From Phyllobacterium bourgognense (lineage in GTDB: Bacteria; Pseudomonadota; Alphaproteobacteria; Rhizobiales; Rhizobiaceae), in NCBI RefSeq assembly GCF_003337575.1, contig NZ_QPJM01000018.1, positions 1 to 64,000 on the forward strand: DNA of 64,000 nt, in the 5' to 3' direction. Made by a program: the position numbers and the translations under genes. Shown here piece by piece: positions 57,084 through 64,000 of the stretch (the first letter of the stretch is position 1; each line of letters starts with the position of its first letter). The notes under the pieces are model-generated. The model saw only the letters and a program-made list of their open reading frames with translations. It made no database searches and had not been told where the DNA came from.

Positions 57084-57884
57084 ATGAACGCCGTAAACTA
57101 TCCTGCTCTGCTTCAGGTGTTCGAATCTACAGCGATTGCCGCCGGGCGCGAAATTCTGCGCATTTACATAGAAGGCTGCGATGTCGCGTTGAAAGACGAC
57201 AATTCGCCGGTCACGGCGGCAGACCGCGCGGCGGAAGCGATCATCCTGGAGGCGCTGCGCCAGACAACGCCCGACATTCCGATCGTGGCGGAGGAAGAGA
57301 TTTCCGGCGGGCATGTGCCCGGCGATCTCGGCAACCGTTTTTATCTGGTTGATCCGCTCGATGGCACGCGCGAGTTCGTCAATCGCAATGGTGATTTCAC
57401 TGTAAACATCGCCCTGATAGAAGACGGCGCTCCGGTGCTGGGCATCGTCTATGCTCCGGTACGCGGGTGGCTGTTCACCGGCGGCCCGGACGGCGCGCAG
57501 GAAGTGACCGTCGATTCCGCCGGAAGCGTGACCACGCGCAACAGCATTTCCTGCCGGACTGCGCCGAAGGAAATGATTGCCGTCGCCAGCCGCTCGCATC
57601 GTACGCCGGAAACCGACGAGTACCTGAAAGGCTTCGCCATCGCCGACTGCGTCTCGGTTGGCTCATCGATCAAGTTCGGGTTGTTGGCGCGGGGCGAGGC
57701 GGACATCTATCCGCGGCTCAGCCGGACGATGGAATGGGACACGGCGGCAGGCGATGCGGTTCTGCGCGCCGCGGGCGGTATCACGCTTACGCTTGACGGC
57801 AAGCCGCTGACCTATGGCCGCCGCAATCAGGCCAATGATGCGGACTTCGCCAATCCAAGCTTCGTGGCGCGGGGCAGGTTCTAG
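57084..57884 (+). CDS. 3'(2'),5'-bisphosphate nucleotidase CysQ (266 aa)
   Basis: Inositol-monophosphatase-fold phosphatase that removes the 3' phosphate of PAP, the by-product of PAPS use. Metal-binding motifs: DNSPVTAADRAAE, AEEEISGG, DPLDGTREFVNRNGDFTVNIAL and EWDTAAGDAVLRAAGG. AGAGGGGAA ribosome site. Same direction as cysNC and completes the sulfate activation set. Confidence 0.95.
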   Translation: MNAVNYPALLQVFESTAIAAGREILRIYIEGCDVALKDDNSPVTAADRAAEAIILEALRQTTPDIPIVAEEEISGGHVPGDLGNRFYLVDPLDGTREFVNRNGDFTVNIALIEDGAPVLGIVYAPVRGWLFTGGPDGAQEVTVDSAGSVTTRNSISCRTAPKEMIAVASRSHRTPETDEYLKGFAIADCVSVGSSIKFGLLARGEADIYPRLSRTMEWDTAAGDAVLRAAGGITLTLDGKPLTYGRRNQANDADFANPSFVARGRF

Positions 57885-58894
57885 CCCGACCGCTTGCGTA
57901 ACAGCAGCGTCACCACGAAGAACGCCCCGACGGAGCTGGTAACGATGCCGATCGGCAGTTCCTGCGGCGCGAGCAGAAGCCGTGCGGCAAGGTCGCTCAG
58001 GAGGATCAACGTTGCGCCGAGCACTGCGCAGGTGAGGATCAGGCCCGCATGAAGCTGACCTGCAAAACGCCGTGCGATATGCGGAATCATCAAACCGACA
58101 AAACCGATGACGCCTGCGACCGAAACGAAGATCGCCGTTGAAAATGCGCAGACGATGAAGACTGTGTTGCGTGTACGGTTGACGCGGACGCCCAAGCTTT
58201 CCGCCGTATTTTCGCCGGCGAGAAACGCATCGAGGTTGCGGTGGTTATAGAGCGCGTGGATCAGGATTGCGGTGAGGCCCAGCAATGCCAGCGGCAGGTT
58301 TTCCCAGCGTGCGAGGCCGAGCCCTCCAAGTGTCCAGAACAGGACGGAATGGGCGGCGCGCTGATCGCCGGAAAACACCATGTAGTTGGTGAGTGCGGCA
58401 AACAGGAACGAGACGGCAAGACCCGCAAGGATCATGCGTTCCGGCCCCTGACCCTGTACGCGCCGTACAAGCAATAGCACAATGATCGCAGCGAGCATGC
58501 CGCCGCAAAACGCAGCGATCGGCAGCGTCCAGATGCCGAAGCGGTCCCCGAAAATGCTGATCACCGAAACCGCACCGGCTGCCGCACCCGACGATAGCCC
58601 GAACAGGAAGGGGTCTGCGAGATCGTTTCGCGTCACCGTCTGCAACATCGCGCCGACAATGCCGAGTCCGGCGCCGACGCAGATGGCCAGTATGACGCGC
58701 GGCAGGCGCAGATCGACGACAATGCGCTCGATTGGTATCGTGGTGTCTAGATCGCTGAGACCCGCCGCATGGGCGAAGGCATTCAGAACATCCCTCACGG
58801 GTATGACAGTCGAGCCGTAGGCGATGGATAGCAGAGCGAGGGCGATGACCAGCATCACCCCTGCCACGAGCGAAATGCGTTGTCGGGCTTGCAC
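57881..58894 (-). CDS. FecCD/BtuC-type ABC permease, probably for cobalamin (337 aa)
   Basis: Inner-membrane permease with about ten segments of the FecCD family. Conserved pieces: LRLPRVILAICVGAGLGIVGA, DPFLFGLSSGAAAGA, GVIGFVGLMIPHIARR (the ATPase contact) and ELPIGIVTSSVGAFFFV-like end. The start is GTG directly after the binding-protein TGA. Cobalamin is inferred from the riboswitch upstream of the operon; siderophore permeases look alike. Confidence 0.88.
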   Translation of the reverse strand: MQARQRISLVAGVMLVIALALLSIAYGSTVIPVRDVLNAFAHAAGLSDLDTTIPIERIVVDLRLPRVILAICVGAGLGIVGAMLQTVTRNDLADPFLFGLSSGAAAGAVSVISIFGDRFGIWTLPIAAFCGGMLAAIIVLLLVRRVQGQGPERMILAGLAVSFLFAALTNYMVFSGDQRAAHSVLFWTLGGLGLARWENLPLALLGLTAILIHALYNHRNLDAFLAGENTAESLGVRVNRTRNTVFIVCAFSTAIFVSVAGVIGFVGLMIPHIARRFAGQLHAGLILTCAVLGATLILLSDLAARLLLAPQELPIGIVTSSVGAFFVVTLLLRKRSG

Positions 58895-59842
58895 TCAGAA
58901 AGCTTCCGGATGCATGGCTTTGGCGATCTTGCCGATCGCTTCGATGTTGGCCGGACCGGGGGTGAGCTCGGCATAGCGCAGTGCCACGAAACGCTCATTC
59001 ATCACCGCATCGGTTTCCTTCATCGCTGGATGCGCTTTGAGGAAGTCGAGCAGCTTTTGATAGCCTGCACCATCCTGATAATCGAGCAGGATGAGGAATT
59101 GCGGGTTGCGCGCCGCGACGGTTTCCCATGACGTCGTGCCCCAACTCGTCTCCATGTCGGACATGATGTTGGTACCGCCGGCCTCGCTGATGAGTGCCGT
59201 CGGCATTGCGAACTTGCCCGCAGTAAAGGGCTTGTCCTCGCCGGAATCATAAAGGAAAACACGGGTTTCGCCGCTGTTGCTGATTCTCTTCTTGATCTCC
59301 GCAAGCTGTGTCTTCCAGCCGGCAACCAATGCCTCGGCCTGCTGCTCCTTGCCAAAAATCTTGCCGAGTTTTGTTATGTCACGATAGAGCAGATCCATCG
59401 AGGCGGCGGGGCGATTCTTGTCGAGGTGGACGCAGCTCTCGGTCAAGACGAAGGTTTTGATGCCGTAGGGCGCAAGCGTATCCGGCGTCACGTCACCGCC
59501 GGGTTTCATCCCATAGTACCAGCCGGCAAAGAAGAAATCGGGGTTGGCGGCGACGAGGTTTTCCACCGTCGGTTCCTTGGAAGCGAGTTCCGGGATTTGA
59601 CCAAGCTGCTTCTTGAAGGCGTCATCCACCTTGTACCAGCCAGTGATGCCGGTCACACCGACCATTGAGGATTGCAGGTCGAGTGCGAAGGCCATTTCAC
59701 TCATATTAAGATCCTGGACCACGGCTCGTTTTGGCGCGGCATCGAAAGTCAACGGCTTGCCGCAACTGTCGACAGTAACCGGGAATGCGAAAGCGGGCGT
59801 CGAGACTACGGTCAGTGCGAGGGCAAGAATTGTCTTTTTCAT
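58895..59842 (-). CDS. ABC transporter periplasmic binding protein, BtuF-like (315 aa)
   Basis: Signal peptide of about 20 residues ending TPAFAFP, then a type III (FecB/BtuF) binding fold: DSCGKPLTFDAAPKRAVVQD, PTVENLVAANPDFFFAGW, a long inter-lobe helix and a second lobe with NIMSDMETSWGTTSWETV. ATG at 59842 follows GGAGC; a TTG just before it could add one Met. Ligand inferred from the riboswitch as cobalamin or a corrinoid. Confidence 0.87.
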   Translation of the reverse strand: MKKTILALALTVVSTPAFAFPVTVDSCGKPLTFDAAPKRAVVQDLNMSEMAFALDLQSSMVGVTGITGWYKVDDAFKKQLGQIPELASKEPTVENLVAANPDFFFAGWYYGMKPGGDVTPDTLAPYGIKTFVLTESCVHLDKNRPAASMDLLYRDITKLGKIFGKEQQAEALVAGWKTQLAEIKKRISNSGETRVFLYDSGEDKPFTAGKFAMPTALISEAGGTNIMSDMETSWGTTSWETVAARNPQFLILLDYQDGAGYQKLLDFLKAHPAMKETDAVMNERFVALRYAELTPGPANIEAIGKIAKAMHPEAF

Positions 59843-60647
59843 CAAATGCTCCGTGCGTGGGGTTGACTGATGGCGATGGTTCTGGCGTCTCGAACACCAT
59901 GAGGTCGCGGTTTTGCGATGGGTGGCGCAAGCGCAAAACGTCTAGATTGAAGACGTCGCCGACAACCCGAGGCGTCAGCGTTTCATCGGGGGTGCCGGTG
60001 GCGACTACCCGGGCGTTGTGCATGACCGCGACATGCGTGGCAAAGGGCGCGACCAAAGGCAGGTCGTGCAGGACCGCGATTGTCGTTAGGTCAAGTCCGG
60101 CGACCAGTGACAGCAACTCGCTGCGCGCCCTGGGGTCGAGATGGTTGGTTGGTTCATCAAGGAATAACACAGCCGGTTGTTGGGCAATGGCCCGCGCCAA
60201 CTGTACGCGCTGACGCTCGCCGCCCGACAGCGATCCGATGGCTCGGCGCGAAAACTGAGCAATCTTCGCGCGATGCAGGGCTTCAACCACGATCTCGCGT
60301 TCCCGTACCTTGGTAAAGGCGCCAACATGCGGAATACGGCCGAGAGAGACATAATCTTCGACGGAAAGCTGGAGCTCCGGCGTGTCGGTCTGGCCGACAA
60401 AGGCAAACTGCCGGGCACGCTCAAGCGGCGTCAAATGGCTGACGCTCTTGTCATTGAGGGTGATATTGCCGCAGGCTGGTTGGAGAAGACCTGCCAGCAT
60501 GCGTAACAAGGTCGACTTGCCGGCACCGTTCGGTCCGATGATCGCCAGGCGTGCACCGCATTCGATCGTCAAGGATGCCTTGTCGACCAGGGTCTCGCCG
60601 GCGATGCGATAAGTCACGGCGTCTGCGTTGAGCACGGTATGACTCAT
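59706..60647 (-). CDS. ABC transporter ATPase, BtuD/FecE-like (313 aa)
   Basis: Energises the importer. Walker A GPNGAGKST at residues 38-46, signature SLSGGERQRVQLARA, Walker B AVLFLDEPTNHLD, switch His in VLHDLPL. The family normally ends near residue 260; here the frame runs about 45 codons into the start of the btuF-like gene, an overlap of 137 bases in another frame. That tail is not family-like, so either a stop was lost or the read has a frame error near 59850-59900. The ATG at 60647 is the start of the conserved domain; an upstream ATG is out of keeping with the family. Confidence 0.86.
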   Translation of the reverse strand: MSHTVLNADAVTYRIAGETLVDKASLTIECGARLAIIGPNGAGKSTLLRMLAGLLQPACGNITLNDKSVSHLTPLERARQFAFVGQTDTPELQLSVEDYVSLGRIPHVGAFTKVREREIVVEALHRAKIAQFSRRAIGSLSGGERQRVQLARAIAQQPAVLFLDEPTNHLDPRARSELLSLVAGLDLTTIAVLHDLPLVAPFATHVAVMHNARVVATGTPDETLTPRVVGDVFNLDVLRLRHPSQNRDLMVFETPEPSPSVNPTHGAFDEKDNSCPRTDRSLDARFRIPGYCRQLRQAVDFRCRAKTSRGPGS

Positions 60648-60705
60648 GAGCGAAGTTCTCCGGATGTTGAAATGCGGCAAAAGCCGCAGCGCACAACACC
60701 TCCAT

Positions 60706-60730
60706 TACGTAACGTTATAACGTATGTAAA
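60706..60730. promoter_or_regulatory. Palindromic operator-like site in the transporter leader
   Basis: ACGTTATAACGT is a perfect 12-base palindrome (60712-60723) inside a wider imperfect one from TTAC to GTAA. It lies between the cobalamin riboswitch and the ATPase start. The shape recalls Zur-type boxes with a GTTATAAC core, but the regulator is a guess. Confidence 0.4.
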
Positions 60731-60924
60731 GAGTGGCGATGCGACGATGGCAAGAACTGGCCTGATGCGGGAGAAAATCTTTGGGGTGCTCATTCCCGTC
60801 CATCTGCTGGCGACGGGATCAGGGAACGGACAATGTAGCCATCAGACACGGACCCGCGAAGGGGACCGTTGCAGCGGGAAACATCGCATCGCTCCCGGCA
60901 CACCCCGTCCGGTTCGAATTTCAG

Positions 60925-61100
60925 TATTGATGGCAGGTCTCCTGGCTCGCGGGTCTCGGTTTGGCCCGGCCTTCCCGGTTTTCACCAGTGGCGCTATCGA
61001 GCCTCACTCACCGCTTACAGTTGCGGGGGCAGCCACGGTCTCGGTCCCTTTTGGGTACGCCTCACCGTGTTCCCTTTTCATCTCCAGCGTTGTCTTGCCG
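60925..61100 (-). ncRNA. Cobalamin riboswitch
   Basis: On the minus strand the canonical order is present: an upstream GGGAACACGGTGAGG region, GCTGCCCCCGCAACTGTAAG, then GCCACTGG, GGGAAGGCCGGG and the B12 box GCCAGGAGACCTGCC (complement of 60932-60946). It precedes the BtuCDF-like operon read in the same direction and should repress it when adenosylcobalamin is bound. About 280 bases separate it from the first start codon, so control may be by termination rather than at the ribosome site. Confidence 0.95.
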
Positions 61101-61171
61101 GAGAAACCATCACAATAACCAGTAGAGGAAAGAACGTTCGAAGGGAACCTCTTTCGCTGAAACACATAGAG

Positions 61172-61199
61172 CTTGGAAAAAAGTCGAGAAATGCTATGT
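61172..61199 (+). promoter_or_regulatory. Sigma-70-type promoter of structured RNA copy B
   Basis: CTTGGA, 16 bases, CTATGT; same layout as for copy A. Predicted start near 61206. It points away from the cobalamin riboswitch. Confidence 0.6.
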
Positions 61200-61205
61200 T
61201 TGGGA

Positions 61206-61445
61206 AGGGAGTGGAAGGCAAGCTTTCGCCTGCCTTCCGTTTTCCTGGTTTTATTGAAAGTGGACCCGGACCGTTATTGACCAACTCGTCCGGGTCTTTT
61301 TCAATTCCAGGGTGATACGCAGTGGTAGAAACCACATAGCGTCACCTCCTGTCTTGCGAGCAAGGCCCTTGCTCTAGCTCGGAGAGGCCTATCATCTCCG
61401 ATACACCGGCTGGCTCGGTGTTCTCTGCTTCACTCACAAAACTCG
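61206..61445 (+). ncRNA. Candidate structured RNA, copy B
   Basis: Homologue of the RNA at 51464. H1 61213-61238 (GGAAGGCA/TGCCTTCC). H2 61254-61304 (GACCCGGAC/GTCCGGGTC with outer TTGAA/TTCAA, loop CGTTATTGACCAACTC). Conserved block 61309-61337, whose GGTGA/TCACC and GTGGT/ACCAC pairings are clear. H3 61358-61374 (GAGCAAG/CTTGCTC). H4 61379-61401 (TCGGAGA/TCTCCGA, loop with GGCCTATC). H5 61403-61421 (ACACCG/CGGTGT, loop GCTGGCT). The 3' end is not defined. It lies between the riboswitch leader and the transglutaminase-like gene; I see no conserved reading frame. Confidence 0.68.
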
Positions 61446-61651
61446 ACGAAGGTGCCTGTGATCGACCTTGGCGGCAACGGATGCAGGGTTGCATTCGTCA
61501 GGTCGCGACGGCGTTCCAAGTTGTGTGGCCAAGCCCGTTTATGCGGCAACGGTCTGATGTGCTAAAATAATTGGCAGGGACATTTAACAAAGGCGTAGAG
61601 TAGGCTACGGTTCTTCGGGGATAAGCATTTCAGAAAAAAATTTGAGGCGAC

Positions 61652-64000
61652 ATGGCAATTCACGCAGCAGTCTATCATCTGACCCATTACAAATATGACC
61701 GCCCGATCATGCTCGGGCCGCAAGTGATCCGCCTGCAACCTGCGCCTCATTCCCGGACCAAAGTTCTGAGTCATTCGCTGAAGGTCAGTCCGGCCAACCA
61801 TTTCGTCAATCTGCAGCAGGACCCGTACGGCAATTTCCTGGCGCGCTTCGTTTTCCCGGAGCCGGTGACGGAGCTGAAGATCGAAGTCGATCTCATCGCC
61901 GACATGACAGTCTACAATCCCTTCGACTTTTTTGTCGAACCCGTCGCCGAGACCTGGCCCTTTGCCTATCCCGACGACATAAAGGACGATTTGTCGATCT
62001 ATCTGAAGCCCGAGCCGATCGGCCCGTTGCTCTCGAATTTTCTTGCGACGGTCGATCGTGCTCCGACAAACACCGTGAATTTCGTCGTGGATCTCAATGC
62101 GCGTATCCAGCGCGAAGTTGGCTATGTCATTCGAATGGAGACCGGTGTGCAGGAGCCGGAAGTGACTCTGGACGTGCGTACAGGCTCCTGCCGTGATTCG
62201 AGCTGGTTGCTGGTGCAGGCGTTACGCCATCTTGGTCTCGCGGCGCGGTTTGTTTCCGGTTATCTGATCCAGTTGAAGCCCGATCTTGTTTCGCTGGACG
62301 GGCCCGCCGGCACGGCGGAGGATTTCACCGATCTTCATGCCTGGTGCGAGGTCTATCTGCCGGGTGCTGGATGGGTCGGCCTTGATCCGACATCGGGTCT
62401 GTTGACTGGGGAGAGCCACGTGCCGCTGGCTGCCACCCCGCACTACCGCAATGCGGCGCCGATTTCCGGCATGGCGGAACCCGCGAATGTCGAATTCGGC
62501 TTCGATATGCGTGTTACACGCGTCTCCGAACACCCGCGCATCACCAAACCATTCTCCGATGAATCCTGGACAGCGCTGGATGCACTCGGTGAAAAGGTGG
62601 ACGCGTTTCTCAAAGAGCGCGATGTGCGCCTGACCATGGGCGGCGAGCCGACATTCGTATCGATCGACGATTTCGAATCCGGAGAGTGGAATACCGATGC
62701 TGTCGGCCCAACCAAACGCGAAAAGGCAGACAAGCTTATCCGCCGCCTGCGCGAGCGTTTCGCTCCGGGCGGGTTCCTGCATTACGGGCAGGGGAAGTGG
62801 TATCCCGGCGAGAGCCTTCCGCGCTGGACGTTCTCCCTCTACTGGCGCAAGGACGGCAAACCGATCTGGATCAATCCGGATCTGATTGCAGCCGAGAACA
62901 GCGTGGCAAAGATCAAACCGGACGATGCGGGCAAACTTCTGACCGGCATGGCCGAGGTGCTCGGCGTCGAGAACGAGATGGTCACGCCTGCCTACGAAGA
63001 CCCGGCCGAATGGATCGTCAAGGAAGGCAATCTGCCCGCCAACGTTGATCCCTCCAATTCCAAGCTCAAGGATCCGGAAGAGCGCAGCCGCATGGCACGC
63101 GTCTTCGAACGCGGACTGACGGAACCGACAGGTTTCGTGCTCCCCGTGCAGCGCTGGAACAGCCAGGCTGCCGCCGGTCCGCGCTGGCGCAGCGAGAAAT
63201 GGACGACCCGTCGTGGCAAGCTTTTTCTGGTGCCGGGTGATTCGCCTGTTGGCTATCGCCTGCCGCTCGGTTCCTTGCCGCATGTTCCCCCATCCGAATA
63301 CCCGTTTATCGTGCCCGTAGACCCATCTGTCGAGCGGGGTCCTTTGCCGGATTCGGTTGCTGAGCCTGGAGGCGCGGTACGGGATGCGCCGCAGACCGTG
63401 GCCTCGTTCACTGCGGCCGAGGGCACCCAGCAGGAGCGTGTCGAACAGGAGCTCGGTGAAATCGGCGGCGCGGTGCGCACGGCCATTTCGGTTGAACCGC
63501 GCAATGGCCGATTAAGCGTTTTCATGCCGCCGGTGGAGGCGCTGGAAGACTATCTCGAACTTGTTGGCGCGGCTGAAGCTGCAGCGGCAAGGTTGGGGAT
63601 ACCCGTCCATATCGAGGGTTATGGCCCGCCACAGGACCCTCGCATCAATGTCATTCGTGTTGCGCCAGATCCCGGTGTCATCGAGGTGAATATTCACCCG
63701 GCGTCGAACTGGCGCGAATGCGTCGACATAACGACCGCGATTTATGAAGAGGCGCGGCAGACGCGGCTTGGAGCCGACAAATTCATGATCGACGGTCGCC
63801 ATACTGGTACAGGCGGCGGCAATCACGTGGTGGTCGGTGGCGAGACACCGAACAACAGTCCCTTCCTGCGCCGACCTGATCTGTTGAAGAGCCTGGTCTT
63901 GCACTGGCAGCGCCATCCTTCACTTTCCTATCTGTTCTCGGGGATGTTTATCGGGCCGACCAGCCAGGCGCCGCGTTTCGATGAAGCGCGTCACGACAGC
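61652..64000 (+). CDS. Transglutaminase-like / DUF2126 protein, truncated by the window end (783 aa seen)
   Basis: The N-terminal region (1-85) is the bacterial transglutaminase-like N-terminal domain ([20 protein letters not shown]). The papain-like core has Cys180 in [10 protein letters not shown], His229 in DLHAWCEV and Asp245 in GLDPTSG, a complete triad. From about residue 300 the sequence is DUF2126 ([31 protein letters not shown]). Full-length relatives are about 1100 residues, so roughly the last third is outside the window. GAGGCGA precedes the ATG. The family often lies with circularly permuted ATP-grasp and alpha-E proteins; peptide or amide-bond chemistry is suspected, substrate unknown. 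Confidence 0.92.
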   Translation, partial: MAIHAAVYHLTHYKYDRPIMLGPQVIRLQPAPHSRTKVLSHSLKVSPANHFVNLQQDPYGNFLARFVFPEPVTELKIEVDLIADMTVYNPFDFFVEPVAETWPFAYPDDIKDDLSIYLKPEPIGPLLSNFLATVDRAPTNTVNFVVDLNARIQREVGYVIRMETGVQEPEVTLDVRTGSCRDSSWLLVQALRHLGLAARFVSGYLIQLKPDLVSLDGPAGTAEDFTDLHAWCEVYLPGAGWVGLDPTSGLLTGESHVPLAATPHYRNAAPISGMAEPANVEFGFDMRVTRVSEHPRITKPFSDESWTALDALGEKVDAFLKERDVRLTMGGEPTFVSIDDFESGEWNTDAVGPTKREKADKLIRRLRERFAPGGFLHYGQGKWYPGESLPRWTFSLYWRKDGKPIWINPDLIAAENSVAKIKPDDAGKLLTGMAEVLGVENEMVTPAYEDPAEWIVKEGNLPANVDPSNSKLKDPEERSRMARVFERGLTEPTGFVLPVQRWNSQAAAGPRWRSEKWTTRRGKLFLVPGDSPVGYRLPLGSLPHVPPSEYPFIVPVDPSVERGPLPDSVAEPGGAVRDAPQTVASFTAAEGTQQERVEQELGEIGGAVRTAISVEPRNGRLSVFMPPVEALEDYLELVGAAEAAAARLGIPVHIEGYGPPQDPRINVIRVAPDPGVIEVNIHPASNWRECVDITTAIYEEARQTRLGADKFMIDGRHTGTGGGNHVVVGGETPNNSPFLRRPDLLKSLVLHWQRHPSLSYLFSGMFIGPTSQAPRFDEARHDS

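Noticed and set aside
62222-63283. 353-codon open frame on the minus strand
   Set aside because: Antisense to the transglutaminase/DUF2126 gene, which has conserved catalytic residues.

Overview
The window looks like the chromosome of a Rhizobiales alphaproteobacterium, most likely near Phyllobacterium, Mesorhizobium or Brucella. The reasons are a CcrM-type GANTC methylase, a fused CysN/CysC, a DciA-like protein beside dsbA-smc-ppdK, dense imperfect palindromes of the rhizobial intergenic mosaic (RIME-like) kind in gene gaps, and moderately high GC. The genus is inference; no rRNA is present.

Layout. 0.4-9 kb: peroxiredoxin, a stand-alone DsbD-alpha domain, YqgE, a 7TM-PAS-GGDEF-EAL protein, an acetyltransferase, an M16 protease and threonine synthase. 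9-17 kb: a lipoprotein, two HAD phosphatases, ccrM, mutY, an O-antigen ligase-like protein, a UDP-sugar epimerase and a DciA-like protein. 17-25 kb: dsbA, smc, ppdK and a polysaccharide deacetylase. 25-37.5 kb: an accessory secreted set, with a GH31 lipoprotein on a collagen-like stalk, two tandem Tat-exported phospholipase C-like proteins with a coiled-coil lipoprotein between them, and a DUF1499 membrane protein. 37.7-46 kb: MBL hydrolase, bioY, a tiny membrane-protein pair, then a purine-degradation run (puuE, ureidoglycolate lyase, xdhA, xdhB, uraD, uraH). 46-51.4 kb: an orphan DUF2793 phage-type protein, a RelE-like toxin with an unusual partner, and two polysaccharide genes. 51.4-57.9 kb: a candidate structured RNA, tRNA-Gln, ribokinase and an RbsD/FucU protein, then sulfate activation (cysD, cysNC, cysQ). 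57.9-61.1 kb: a cobalamin-riboswitch-controlled BtuCDF-type importer. 61.2-64 kb: a second copy of the structured RNA and a truncated transglutaminase-like/DUF2126 gene.

The most interesting feature is the pair of RNA loci at about 51.43-51.70 kb and 61.17-61.45 kb. They share a promoter with identical spacing, a nearly invariant 29-nt block, and at least five hairpins whose stems differ in sequence but stay paired while loop motifs are kept. I do not recognise the family. Also notable are six copies of a 140-150 bp palindrome whose arms are nearly unrelated between copies yet complementary within each, several of them flush against stop codons; an inverted repeat that supplies the cysN start codon; a toxin-antitoxin-like pair with a large all-helical first gene; and the collagen-stalked GH31 enzyme.
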